Source of the DNA: Crambe crambe
Lineage: Eukaryota > Porifera > Demospongiae > Poecilosclerida > Crambeidae
Length of the DNA: 64,000 bases
Assembly (NCBI GenBank): GCA_963924555.1
Contig: OZ004593.1
Location: 372,001-436,000, forward strand
Direction of reading: 5' to 3'
Shown here: positions 38,989 through 51,595 of the stretch, piece by piece
How the letters are laid out: each line of letters begins with the position of its first letter
Numbering within the stretch: position 1 is the stretch's first letter
Program-made: the position numbers and the translations under genes
The notes under the pieces: generated by a model
Told to the model about the DNA's origin: nothing
Database searches by the model: none
The model's input: the letters and a program-made list of their open reading frames with translations, nothing else

Positions 38989-40904
38989 ATTGGGCTACTC
39001 TGTCGTTTGGAGGAGAGCTGTCACACAAACCTATGTAGGCAATGGTTACTGAATACACTGTCTATGTCACTCAGTGCTGACATCTATAATATGATTACAC
39101 TGGGAATATTAGTCAAGCTAGCACAAGTATTGCATCTAGTCGATACTCGTCTTACTCACACTCAATCAAAGGTCTGATTTGAGGGAAGAGATTACTTCTC
39201 AAGTTTACTACACAGGAATATACCTGTACTAAAGGCCCAGCCACCCTCTCCATGTACACAACATGTGTCAGCAACATGTGTCAGTTTTCTCAGTCTCTCT
39301 CTCACACACACTTATCACCCTACAAATTTTCACACTCAATTGAAAAACTAATCTGAGGCAGCCATACCCTCTTCAAAACCCAGCCCCAAGGCTATAAGAG
39401 CCACTCTCTACCACATCACATCATAGAGTGCTTCTCTTACAGGGTGATCACTTTTCATGTGTTTGTAATTATACCCAAACCACAACAAGTTCTACACTGG
39501 GATACATGCATTGCTTGGAACTATCATATTAACAATGCTATGAGAACAGCCATTGGAACCAAAATGGTACTTAGTCCCTATAATCATACAGATAATAAGT
39601 GTGTAGGTTATATTAAATAAACACCTTAACAATGGCCATAAACACTTGACTTGGTAAATGGAGACATCTATTGTCTTTCTTCAATTGTTATACTAAATCC
39701 GTCATTCTTCAGTTGTCACAGTCCTTGGTTGCTCAATTGTTACCAAAAATCACAATACTGCATCGGGGCATGGCAACATTCAACCATTAACTGGCTTTGA
39801 TTTTTTGATTTTTTGATTTTTTTTTTTTTTTTTTTTGGCACATGAAAGAGTTTGTACTTATGTGATATGTAATATGACCTGGCACCAAATTTCATTCGAT
39901 ACATACTACATGTACATGTAGGGTATCAGATAAAATTACAAGTCTCCCAAACTAAGCAAGAAACCTCTAGAGAGCAAACTCTCAGCTGGTAAAATGTGCC
40001 AACCAGTCCTAAATCCCAAGCATTATAATTGATATCAAGCTTATTTATAAAAGAAAAGAGCTTTTGAATCATAAATACCCCCCTCTACAATTGTGTGTGG
40101 CTTTACGGAATCACTTATCTGTTTTTTGTTGTTTTTTTCTTGATCAGTAAATCACAAGGTACACAAAGGATTATTGAGAAAGCCATACATATGCATGATT
40201 ATGAATATAAACTATGAATAGGATTCACTCAAATTACAAGTAGTTTTACATTGAAGGACTTCAGCAGCTAAAAATCAAAGCCTGAAGTTCCCCCAATTCA
40301 GTATACAATATGACAGTTTGACAGGATATGAAATGTAGTGAGCCTGAGAAGTTACTAATGTCTAGTGGGGAAGTTACTGCATGTCTGGTGGGGAAGTCTC
40401 CACTTATGCATGTATCTACGACTCAAGTTCCTGCACAGTTTCCAGGAAAGACCTGTCCTGTCTGTTTCTAGGGAACTGAAATTATCACCATGTCATTGTG
40501 ATGTCTACACAAATCTTCTCCTAGAAATTATGTATCTTTTGACTTCTGAAGCTCAAATTCCTTAAGAGCCATTGAAGGATCCAAGGAGATATGGTTCCCA
40601 TTCCGTCAGAATGGCATAATAGTTGATAAGGGGGGAAATGGATAGACAGAGCCAAGCTCACAGCCCCATGGAGCTGAGCTCATAGCCCATGATTGTGTAG
40701 CAGCCCTAAAACGGCAGTAAAGCTTGATAACAAACAGACAGGCCCACCAAGGGACAATAAGATGCCCAGACCAAGTGTATCAAAACCACTATCATTCCTA
40801 ATAATATTATGACAGTCACAGCATTAACATGGCATGCCAAAAATGTCAACAGATACACATCTAAATGAGACACATAGGAAGTCATGTCCTTACATGTGCA
40901 TACA

Positions 40905-40950
40905 TGTATACATGCATACATACATACATACACATGTACATACATACATC
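40905..40950. repeat. (CATA)n microsatellite
   Basis: Interrupted CATA/TGCATACATACATACA repeats. Confidence 0.85.
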
Positions 40951-41154
40951 TCCTCGTCCTGACTTACATCATTGTATTCACTTGAATAGAGCTCCTGGAT
41001 TTATGGAAGATTCATTGTGTTACTGTTGCTTTGTGCCTCCTAAATTAGCTGGCGAGAATGCCTATAAAAGCTCCCTTATGATAGCAACTGCCTTTATGGT
41101 TGATTAACAAGTGGGTGAAGTCTGGCACATGGCCCTAAACCAGTTATGGAATAC

Positions 41155-41450
41155 AAGACCACATCCAGTACAGATGAACAGACCAGTACAGAGAACATGG
41201 AATAGAGACTAGTACAGAGAACAGACCAGTACAGAGAACATGGAATAGAGACTAGTACAGAGAACATGGAATAGAGACTAGTACACATGGATGGAATAGA
41301 GACCAGTACACATGGATGAAATAGAGACCAGTACAGATAACATGGAATAGAAATGAATACAGATAGAGACCAGTACAGACACATGGAATAGAGACCAGTA
41401 CAGAAAAAGATGGATTAGAGATTAGTAGAGAGAATATGGAATAGAAACTA
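41155..41450. repeat. Minisatellite with about 26-bp AGTACAGAGAACATGGAATA units
   Basis: Roughly ten variant units of AGTACAGAGAACATGGAATA + GAGACT, with shortened forms. Confidence 0.85.
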
Positions 41451-42365
41451 GTATTGGAGATTCAATAAAACATACAAGCTCACAGTCTACGCATTGTAAT
41501 TATAAAATATAACAGAATTAGACTAATGGGATAGACACTATTAGTACACCTTGTAGTCGGAAAGCACCATTAGTTGTCTTGTGTGTTGGAGCTGCATAAA
41601 ATGAGTAGTATCCAGGCAGACTCATTATGGCAGTGATGGTATGGGTAACAAGCAAAAGCTGCTGTGTGTGATTCACTGGGCAGAGGGCCACATGGCACAG
41701 GATCAAACGTAACTCTGTTCTGCTATTATCAAATTACATGTTGATAAGAAAGCATGAGTCATCACATCCATCTGTTACTATTTATAGATACAATTCTAAC
41801 TATAGAATTTATTCTTTTTTTATTGTCACCACGGAAACAAGCAAATGAAGATGACCATCCCATGAAGGACTAGTGTCACAGGCTGCTCGGACACAGAGAA
41901 ATATCAGCTAGCTATGACTTGAAAGAGTGTCAAAGGCTTTGATGAATGAGGGGGAGAGATCAAATTGATTGCTGGAGTCATACATGGCAGCTAGAGAAAT
42001 GCATGTTAACAATTGGAGGAGTAATGTAGCATAAAAGCCTTTTTTTTTTTTTTCCTTCTTTCTTTTAAACAAAACAAAAAACAGTTCTTTCTTTCCAAAG
42101 CCTTTGTTGTGGATATCCAGAATTATAAATCTCTATACATTCATAGCTATAAGTCCTAGGAATACCCGGCCCTGGTCTTAAAGTACGAGCCACACATCTC
42201 ATTTCTCGTTCCATAAAAGGTAAGAGAAAGGAGGGGTGCTCACCGTAGCCAGGTTTTAACCAAGAGCGAGGAAGGGTGGAGGTTCTTCCTTGTTCCTTGC
42301 TCAGTTGATCTTTGAGACACCTCTTTAATAGGGTCAGATTTTCTCAACTTTCTTGAATGTCTGCC

Positions 42366-42440
42366 AAGTATGTACCTATGTATGTATGTATGTATGTATG
42401 TATGTATGTATGTATGTATGTATGTATGTATGTATGTGTG
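42366..42440. repeat. (TATG)n microsatellite
   Basis: About eighteen uninterrupted tetranucleotide units, ending in GTGTGTGT. Confidence 0.95.
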
Positions 42441-42879
42441 TGTAGTCTTGGTTGATTGAATCCTTTAAGGTTGAGAAGAGGGTTAATGGAGCAGAGCTGA
42501 GAGAGCTAGAGGGGGGGACTCTAGCCATGAATATAACCAGAAAAAAACTTGACTCCCTATCATGTATCGTGCATTTCTCCCTAAAGTAAAGTAACCAGAA
42601 CTCACATCTTCAATATTTATTCTGGTACAGAAAGTTCAGTTAGAGAAACCCCATACTTCATATCATGAAACTGATTATGGATATTAGCAAATGTTGCACT
42701 TGAGTTTTGCAGATTTGATATCAAAAAGTGATTGTGTCTACATTCACTAATGTAGCCATAATAATTATGCTCTAGACATGAAAAACCAAGGCAGACTATT
42801 TCAAAGGATCTAACTATATAATGTAGATGAGACTTTCTCATAAAGGATGATTTAAGTTCCAGGAGTTGCAACACTGAAA

Positions 42880-43040
42880 CTCTACAAATGAGGGATATGC
42901 ATACAACGACTCTAGAAGAGCAATAGGGTCCTATGGATGGAGGTGAAACTCTAGCAATACAAGAGCTTAGGGCCCTAGAGGTGAAACTTTAGCAATACGA
43001 GACTAGATATAAGATAGTGATGAATCTCTACAAATGAGGA
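42880..43040. repeat. Local duplication (AACTCTAGCAATACAAGAG)
   Basis: GAAACT.TA(G/C)AA.. segments followed by GAGG or AGCAATAC(A/G)AGA recur three or four times between 42873 and 43035 with CCCTA(G/T) links. A degenerate short repeat cluster. Confidence 0.5.
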
Positions 43041-45701
43041 CAGCACATCTGGATAAGAAGTAAGCTCAAGGGTATAAGGGACTTTAGGAATTGTACAATG
43101 AGAGGGCTGAAGCCCTAAAGCAGATCCAGACGGCTCAAAAGAGCAGAGAGGATCAAGAAAGCAACAGATCTTGAGGACTGAGGAAGCAGCTTTACTTTCG
43201 AGGGAAGATCTAGAGGGCTGACACTTGAGGAATGTGACAAGACCACATACAGGTCACTCACACTCATTAGCATCAATCAACACATGCACACAGATCATGT
43301 GTCTACTGGAGGAGTAATCTTTACATCCCCATCAGCACAATCCAGTCAGGGTGGGAATGGAACTGGAATGAGAACAACATCAGAATGAGACTTGTATGAG
43401 GTACAGAGTTGGACCTAGAATTTGTTGGAGTTATGAAACTACTACATGTTAGTTGATATCTGTTTTTTGCTGATAAATAAACTAATGATCAGAGTTAATC
43501 AGTAGGAAATCATCTTCGCAGAGAAAAACGTCTGGTTTTGTGTAATAATCTGAAGGTAACAAGTCTGGACTGCACTATCATCTCATAATATGATACCATT
43601 TGTGATTGGTGTCTTGGCAAAGGATCAAATTGAAGAACTACACTTATGAAATGCCAAGCTCTTCAATGTAAGAATCCTTGGCAACCACTGCTTGTACATG
43701 TCACTAATTAATCCATCAATCATAAGGGGCATTCTCATTAAGGTGTGTGCCCAGGACTTTACGATCATGTCAGTATTCCAAGAGGTGTCTGGCGTATCCT
43801 TTGAGTGATATATGCTCAATGGGGGGTAACTTGTATAAGATGCCCCACAGGGGTGACACATAACTCTTCCATAATTAGAGGAGTGCATTACTACAATTCC
43901 TCTAATCCAACTCCTCACTTAAATGATCAGATTCTGTTACAAAAAGAATGTCTAACTTCCAAGCAGCATTGTTAGGAGATGAAAACGTCAGCTGTTCATT
44001 CTCTCAATATGAGTGGTTAGCAAAATGTCCATAAAATTTGATAATCAGCCCATTTCATCTTAGAAAGTGGGTGAAGTAAGTAAATCTCCACCGATACACA
44101 CCAAGTCATTCAAAAAATGGTTATTGGGTATTGCCAGATCCTCTCTCACTCAATAGTGTCTTTAACTAACAGAATCCATGGGAATTACCCATGGAAACAC
44201 ACAGAATCCCCATAGCAACTTGTTGCTTTCCCGCCTCCAAACTAGAAATGGCCTATTTTTCTTTGAGTCGTGTCAAAAATTGCCTGGCATTTCTATATAA
44301 CAGTTTAATAGAGTAACTGGACGCAGGTCAAATTCCAGTCCACCACCAAAATTAGGCACAATGGTTAAGTACCCAGCAAATACAATAGGATTAGGAAAAG
44401 TCTACTGGTTAATGAGTCAAGAGGATAAACAACATGTGTTCCTAGTACTTACCCAGACCACACCACAAAACAAACTGGCAAATCTGTCGCAAGTTGGTGG
44501 TGACTGTGAAGGAAGGGATGGGCTCTACCAAAGAATACCAAGTGGTACTGACTGGACATGGTCAAAAGTTGAGACTTAAAGTTCTCATTCACCTGCTTAC
44601 AGCTACTTCAGTCCATACTGAATCGCTTGCAATTAGATGGTTGGTAAATTAACAGCATTCTTTTGAGCGATGGAGCCATTACAAAAGATTTGCTACAGAG
44701 ATAGGATATTGCCATCTCAATGATGCATATCACATCCAGAGAAACCCGCTTAACACTACACTTCAAAGGTCAGAGATCAGAGTACACTAAATCTCGCAGG
44801 AGAGAGTGTCTATTTCTTTAAAGTTAGTATAGGGTTCCTTTGGGAGGGTGTGGTCAACTCGGATGCATGGGGAGGGAGGAAGAAGTGGGGGTTGGAATTA
44901 GTCATGAAAGCTAAACCAGACAAAACAGATCAGTGGGAATGAAGAGCCACTCACTCCAATGGAGGAAATAAGTGAACACATCAAACACATCATTTGCTCA
45001 GTGTTGTGTTGTAACTGCACAGGGCAGACTAAGTTAGCACTTCACTAATATAACTAAAGACCAAAGACCAAAAACTCAAGTGGCCACAAGGTACTAGAAC
45101 AATATGTATCACTTAGCTAAGTACAACATGATATCAAATCACTGGTTAGTTTAACTGTAGCTGGAACTAGTATTAGCTAGCTTATTGGCTAATACACCTA
45201 TCAAACGACCTAGTTATTTACCTTTTTATTTGAACTGACTGGCTCACAGGAGCAGGAGTCTAGCTTCTCTTTTCTAAGTTCAGTTCTTCTTTCTTGCCTT
45301 CGTGTACGACAAACTCGAGCACAAGGCCCAGTTACAGTAGGCAGCAGGCAGCAAATAGCGCACTTTCTTGGCTAGCTACAACGACCTTTCGAGATTGTGC
45401 TGGACTTGTCAGTTAGGTGAAGGGCATCGATTCTTAGTAGGTTTTCTGTGCTGTCACCGCCTGTCACTTAGTCCATAGTTAGTCTAGTCACTTTATTTCC
45501 GCAGCTTAATTATTCAAAAATTACTCTCTCGCGAATAACGAATAAAGAGAGTCATACCCAGCTGGACCCCACCCTAGCAACGAAAAATAATAGCTACCAA
45601 AGAAGGGCATCATGATTTTTGAGGGATTAATATTTCATGATAGGTGAAATTGTGATAAGGATGAATGTTTAGATAAAAATGAATGAAAAACGTATGCAAT
45701 T

Positions 45702-47059
45702 TTAAATTGTCTTTGGCTTTTTTGTCGGAGGGGGAATCTCTTCTTCCTGTTTCTTCTCTCCACTCGACTTTGGAAACCAACTGAATAGAGTCTTTTGCTT
45801 ACTGGATACCTGTTTGCTAAAGTAGATACATACATAGTCAGTAAATTACCTTCTCACTCACTACAATCAACATTGCACCTCATTATGGTGTCATTACCAT
45901 ACCTAGGGTCTATCTTCAGAATGCACTCAGGTGACTTGTGTTTCACATTATTCACAACATCAGAGACTGGGTACCAAGTGAGTGATGAAGAGGGGTGCAA
46001 GGACTTGATAGCTTCTTGTGATGAAATGGTGGGGTCCAGCCATGCTCGTATGGCTTCATCTCCGTCAAGAATAGCAGGCATTCTATCATGAATATGAGCA
46101 AACTCTGAGTGAGCCTCCACTGTGATGATGGTGTAGGAGTACAAAGGTTCATCCTAATCAATTTATATAACATATCAGGAAATTTATACTAAGGCATTGA
46201 TTATTATGAACTTTGTTACTTTAAGGAAAGATCATTTTTCATACCTCGGGTCTCTCTGTTGCGATATCAAATAGGCCAGCCATGGTCAATAACCTCCCAT
46301 TCACTATGTTAGGATCCACTTTAACAGGTTCTTCACCATCTTCTCCTTCTTCTTTTGCTTCCTCCAATTCCTCCATTTCCTTGGTAGGGCGGTTATCCCT
46401 GAAATGGATGAAGTATGGCCTCTTCAGCTTCCCACTTCGGTCCCACTCAAAGAAGCTATAGAAAGACATGTCACTATAGCTAGAAAATATGCTCAGGCAA
46501 CTACTACTATTATGTGTATTAGCAATAGGGACTCACCCATCAGCCAGGACCACACACCTCCTTCTCTTCTCCACAGCATTTCTGAACGAAGGCTTTTCCA
46601 AGATTCCTTCAAGACGGCAATTATTCAGCAAAGGGGCCTTGACTTGTCCAGATGATGGTCTCCAACTTGGAACAAGACCCCACTTCATTGGCTGCAAAAC
46701 ACGTTCTCCAAGGTTTTGCGCTTCTGATGGAAGAGAATGTTGACTGAAGCTCTTGATATGACCATGTGTACTGGATAGAAGAACAGGTCTGAGAAATAGT
46801 AAAGGAAAGTCAAGCTATTTAGCTACACTTGACCTACTTCAACTCACGTGTTCATTTGAGGACTGACATTGTAGGATGGGTAATACTCCAGGCTTGAGCA
46901 TTTGAGCAAGGGTGGCCTCACAGCCTTTTCCTTCTGCTTAGGGCGATATGCACATGCGTGGCGGATCTTCTCAGATCTGCGTGAGCTAAATGGGTACAAA
47001 AGTAACATAATGGCAGACTCTTAAACTGGTTTACTCTACCTAGCACATCTCCCACACAT
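45702..47059 (-). CDS. HMCES: HMCES abasic-site shield protein (SRAP domain)
   Basis: Exons about 47059-47040, 46985-46848, 46797-46527, 46455-46244, 46153-45906 and 45801-45702. The protein begins MCG, exposing the catalytic Cys2 after Met removal. Conserved SRAP blocks are HACAYRP, PMKWGLVPSW, LLNNCRLEGILEKPSFR, RRCVVLADGFYSFFEW, LLTMAGLFD, YSYTIITVEAH, HDRMPAILDGDEA and VVNNVKHKSPEC. HMCES crosslinks to abasic sites in single-stranded DNA at replication forks and guards them from strand breakage. The C-terminal exon carries QKTLFSWF, a clean PCNA-interacting PIP box, in the position where human HMCES has QRMLQWLA. A Glu-rich insert (EEMEELEEAKEEGEDGEE-like) lies within the domain. Divergent from TMTC4; 99 bp separate the start codons. 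Confidence 0.93.
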
Positions 47060-47158
47060 GATTAGTTTGTCCACGGCCACGTGGGTGGATTAGCGCATGC
47101 GCATACTTATCTCCTAGCTCCACCCCCAAAATATAAAGTTCAGCTGTAGCAGAAAAAA
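47060..47158. promoter_or_regulatory. 99-bp bidirectional promoter HMCES/TMTC4 with NRF1 and E-box motifs
   Basis: Between the two start codons lie CACGTG (47079-47084) and a perfect NRF1-type palindrome GCGCATGCGC (47093-47102). There is a weak AATATAAAGT TATA-like sequence at about 47129 on the TMTC4 side. Regulation is inferred. Confidence 0.55.
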
Positions 47159-49893
47159 ATGTGGGCGCATAGCTGCAAACCTCTACTCATCTCTTCCTCG
47201 CTTGTTTTTGCAGTGTCTTTTCTGAGTTATTGGAGTTCCTTGAATGGAGACTTCGTATTCGACGACCACAGAGGTGTTCTCACCAATGACGACCTGGATG
47301 CATCCAAAACTTCCCTCTGGTCTCTCTTCCAACACGATTTTTGGGGTGGACCCATGTCTCGCAAAGAAAGCCACAAATCTTACCGCCCCCTTACAGTTCT
47401 CACCTACCGTTATCTCAACTTCTATTTCAGTGGGCTGGAGCCTTATAGCTATCATGTAGTCAATGTTATATTCCACTGCATCGCATCCATTCTGGTGCTC
47501 TTTCTAGCTTGCAGCATTCTAGGTGTTGGCAGCATATGTCACTTTCCATTGTGCAAAGGACTGGATGTGAATTTACACTGGGGTTTGTATGTTGCATTAC
47601 TCTTTGCAGTCCACAGCATTCACACTGAAGCAGTAAGTTTAATATTCATAGCTCAGAATCTATTTTTGATATTTCATGGTGGCACAGGTGGCTAGCATTG
47701 TTGGCCGTGCTGAAGTATTATCCTGCATATTCTTCCTTCTCTCTTTAATCTCGTACTTCAAAGGAGTGTCTGTTGGTCATGGAAGCCTTTTGGCACCTTC
47801 TCATCAAACCAAATGGAGATACATTGTGGCCAGTGTCTTATTCACCCTGTGCTCCATGCTCAGCAAAGAACAGGGGATTATGGTGATTGGAGTTTGTGCA
47901 GCCTTTGATGGCATTTTGAATTGGGAAGTATTTTGGGAAAAGTTCTTCTGGCTTCTGAGAATTGGATCCACGGGAATAGCAGTGAAGAAGAATGGAATTT
48001 ATAACGACAAAGATACTGTGATTGATGCTGCTGGAATGATTAACAGTAATGGTGTCAATGGAAATGCCAGAACTGCTATCAGTGAGAAACTGCCAAAAAG
48101 AACAGAAGATAATCGTTCTAAGTATTCTGCCTCTAAAGATGCTATGTTTCAAGGATTTTTGAAAAGACTAGGTAAAGAATTGCAACATAAAATATTCTGT
48201 ATTCAGTAATAATGCTAATTGTATTAATCATAGGAACATTGGCTGTGGTTGGAATACTTTTAATGTGGTTTCGATTATCCATGAATCATGACTCTCAGCC
48301 AATTTTCAAAGAAGAAGAATTACAAGCTGTATTCCATCCTAATAAATCAGTAAGGTAAGTGCAAATTAAAGTCTACAGAATAATGCAGACTAATATTGAA
48401 TTTTCCACAATGTAGAATCTTGAGTTTTAGTAATATCTATGCCATCAATGCGTGGCTTCTCCTTTCTCCTTCTTCCCTCTGTTGTGACTGGACACTGGGT
48501 TCAATACCATTGGTCACTTCTGTCACCGATTCCAGAAACGTTTGGTCTCTGCTCCTCTACTCTGGCATTGGGATTTTGTGTGTGTATGTTCTTTGCTTAA
48601 AGCAGAACCGAACGGCAGTTGGAATGGGATTGGCTCTTTTGCTTCTCCCCTTTCTGCCGGCTTCTGGGATCATCTTCAGAGTAGGATTTGTCATAGCAGA
48701 AAGGTTGAAAAAATATACATGCTGAAAGTCATGGTTAATAATTTATTTCTTTAGAGTTTTATATGTACCAAGTTTAGGTGTATGTCTCCTGGTAGTTATT
48801 GGAGCTCGAAAATTGTCCTGTTTCTTACATTATAAGGTATTATCTGCACTCATCATAGTTGCTATATAGGGTAATGATGCCAGATTGATACAGGGACTGA
48901 AGCTATTGGTACATACTTCACTGATGGGCCTCATTATAATCATGGCTGCCAAAACACACACTCGTAATAAAGTGAGTCTGCTTAATTTTTTCACCTACCA
49001 AGTCTCATATTTTTGCGGACAGGATTGGGCATCTGATTTCAAATTATTCGAATCTGGTGTCTGTGTCAACCCAATGAATGTGAAGTTGAGGAACAACTAT
49101 GGGATTGAATTGAAGGCAGCTGGGAGGGTGGAAGAAGCAAGATATCAGTATCTAGTAAGCTATTTTAAGCACACACATAAATTATATGAGTATTTTATTT
49201 GTACACAGCAAAGCTTGGCCATAGACTCAAATTTCAGTGAGGTGTACATGAATATGGGTAATCTGTTATCAGATGAGAAGAATTATGCTGAAGCTCTTGC
49301 TTAGTGAGTTTTTGACTAATACCGGTAACACATGTATGGTTAGCTTGATTGCATGATCATGATGATATAGCTTTGAGAAAGCAGTGGAGTTTCCACAAAT
49401 GTATCACAAGATACTGAACAACTTGGCCACCACATACTTCAGGCTGGGACGTCTAGAAGAAGCTGAAGTCAGATTCAAAGAATCCATCCAATATAACCCT
49501 AACCAACCCATGACATACAATAACCTGGGTATTCACTATAGCTAGGCTAAAGCTACATGCATAGCTTCCTTGATATTAATTTGTTTCTTTTCTCAGCAAG
49601 TTTATATGGGGAAATGAAGAAATACAAGGAGTCAGAGAAAATGTTCAGAAAAGCACTGAAACTGAACCCCACCTATACTGAAGCTTACTTCAATCTTGGT
49701 AAAATAGCTAGAGACAGTAAAAAAATCAAGCATCTTATACGCTTCCACACTTTCAGGGACTCTGTTTATTCAAATGGGAGAGTTGGATAAGGGAGAAAAA
49801 TACTTGAAGAAAGCACTGGAGTTGTTTCCTCAGCATCATGGAGCTATCAATAACCTCAAGGTCATCGAGCATTATCGAAGAACCAGAAAATAA
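47159..49893 (+). CDS. TMTC4: TMTC4-like protein O-mannosyltransferase with TPR repeats
   Basis: About eleven exons. The N-terminal half is multi-pass (DUF1736 / GT-C fold): FVFDDHRGVLTNDDL with the luminal DD motif, HDFWGGPMSRKESHKSYRPL, LLFAVHSIHTEAV, VGRAEVLSCIFFLLS, MLSKEQGIMVIGV, NAWLLLSPSSLCCDW and FLPASGIIFRVGFVIAER. From about 49018 the protein is built of TPR repeats (NNYGIELKAAGRVEEA; YMNMGNLLSDEKNYAEAL; NNLATTYFRLGRLEEAE; KYKESEKMFRKALKLNPTY; LDKGEKYLKKALELFPQ), ending YRRTRK at 49893. TMTC1-4 add O-mannose to cadherin EC domains in the ER, and HDFWG and SHKSYRPLTVLT fit TMTC4 best. An AATAAA near 50008 follows the stop. Confidence 0.9.
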
Positions 49894-50039
49894 CAACCTT
49901 CAATATCACTTCATTCATCTGTTACTGCTAAACACACACTTTGACAAGTGAATAATCAACCAGGAATACATCAATTATAAAATTACCATGTATAATAACA
50001 TTGAAGATAATAAATATACCATGATAAGTAGGGAATGAC

Positions 50040-51453
50040 TTAAATTTTTGGACTTGTCAATTTTCTTCTAAATGTGGCAGCAATTTTCCCTCGAGGTGTA
50101 TCTGATGGCAACAGTAACTGGAAAGTAAAGGAAGAATGGTATAGCAAAGTCTATAATTATTGTGCCAGCACCCACCTCTCCTGTGTTGGGGACATTAATC
50201 TTTTTCAGGTCAGCTACAAAATAATGAATGTTGGGCATTTCCATGTCAACTGACTGAATAGCAGCAACTTTGCTAAAAATCATCTTAGATGTTTCGAACA
50301 TTGTATTCTGCAGAAGAGATAAAGAGATGGATGGATAGAAATATAAGGAGGAAATGAAGGACCCCTAGTCAGAAAGTAAGGTCCATGAAGTCATCCCTAT
50401 AAGGAAATGTGACAGAAGGAAGGCCAGCAACTACCAACCTGAATGGAAGGAGAATAAGTTCCCGAGTAAGGAGGACCAGCAAACACATCCAGTACTGCAT
50501 TCTTCACAATTTCCCTGCATAGTTACGCTTCACTATGGAACAAGAGGAGAGCAATTTTACTCGACTCACCAAACACCATTATAATTGGTGTCCCTGGTGG
50601 CACTACCATTGAAATTATACTTGAGGTAAACGTTGGTGCAAAACGATCTGTCCTTTGTTTCCGGCAAACTAGTGAACTTATCTCGTATAAATCCTGCAGA
50701 GAGAACACATTAACTTTTGCAATTGAAGGAAAGAGCCTTTAATACCTTCAAAGCCTGACTGGGTCGTCTTAAATAGCTTCATATCTTTGAGCCCACCACT
50801 TATATTTGGTATTGCTGTACAGGAAATAGTCCAGCGTTATTAATCACACACTCAAAAGAGTTGACATGCCTCCTTTTGATTCTGAAATACAGCAAAATCG
50901 AATGGCTGATGGCTCCAAGATGAAGGCATGGTAGTGCTCAGCGCCTCCCTGCTTGATCCTCTGCCATGGGGCCTGTTCCATGTACACCTGACATCTAATC
51001 ACCTGGTGATATCAAATGACGAACATTCTCAATAGCCTACCTCACACACTTGATATCTGGACAAACCTGTTGATAAGTTGTCAAAAAATGCTTGCAAAGC
51101 AGCAAACCAAATTTCTCTGGGGACTCAATCTGTGAAATACAAACAAACAAACAAACAGGCAAAAAACAAACAAACAAACAAACAAACAAACAAACCGGTA
51201 TTGAAAAGTCAACATGTTATACTGTTACACTATTACTTACTGTGTTCTGTTTAGCTAGAGCCATGATGGTATTCTTTTGTGAGTCAGTGGCCACCACGTC
51301 GGAGTTATTCCCTTCTTCATAATCTTGGGTTGTAGCCAGCTGTAACTCAACATTCATCTTCAACTCTGTCACGAAATATTTCTCTCCATCTCGCCTCACA
51401 CGCATCAATCTCACTTCGTTCTTCCCATAACCAGAGTAAGAAACCTCAGCCAT
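50040..51453 (-). CDS. UOX: Uricase (urate oxidase)
   Basis: Start MAEVSYSGYGKNEVRLMRV at 51453. The active-site stretch DYEEGNNSDVVATDSQKNT (family NSD.I.TD..KNT) and the Lys of GYGK are present. Further exons carry ESPEKFGLLLCKHFL, VYMEQAPWQRI, HYHAFILEPS, TQSGFEGFI, ETKDRSFAPTFTSSI-type sequence and MEMPNIHYFVADLKKINVPN. The final exon (about 50112-50040) reads LLLPSDTPRGKIAATFRRKL. Uricase oxidises urate to 5-hydroxyisourate in purine breakdown. Animal enzymes are usually peroxisomal and end in SKL/SRL. This one ends TSPKI, with no standard PTS1, so its location is uncertain. Head-to-head with the MPHOSPH9-like gene (142 bp) and tail-to-tail with TMTC4 (146 bp). Intron 1 contains an (AAAC)n array. 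Confidence 0.93.
51139..51195. repeat. (AAAC)n microsatellite in uricase intron 1
   Basis: ACAAACAAACAAACA.. in two blocks with a GGCAAA interruption. Confidence 0.9.
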
Positions 51454-51595
51454 TTATAGTACTCCTTCACCAAGCCTTCAGTCCAGTCACCTAGCTGCAT
51501 TCAAAGGTCAGAGTGCAATGTGACGTCACCCTAGGAACAAAAAGCGGGAAATTTGTAAATGAAGTACAAGAATTTTTCCCACCTTCTGACTGAGA

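Larger units (their letters stand above)
38989..45701. other. 6.7-kb stretch without recognised coding sequence
   Basis: Lies between the PKN start codon and the end of HMCES. Short ORFs (for example minus 43625-43918, 97 codons) resemble nothing I recognise. It is the lowest gene density in the window. A plausible reading is a long first intron of PKN: a donor-like AAAAG|GTAAATAAC on the minus strand at about 45220 follows CpG-containing sequence (45260-45540), and an acceptor-like TGTGACAG|CTCTCC lies near 39018 just upstream of the PKN ATG. Includes a T-rich run near 39815 and the repeats listed separately. Confidence 0.5.

Noticed and set aside
43625-43918. 97-codon minus-strand frame in the gene-poor stretch
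   Set aside because: Composition is not protein-like, no family resemblance, and no partner exons.
44361-44579. 72-codon plus-strand frame
   Set aside because: Unrecognised and isolated, within the length expected by chance in AT-rich DNA.
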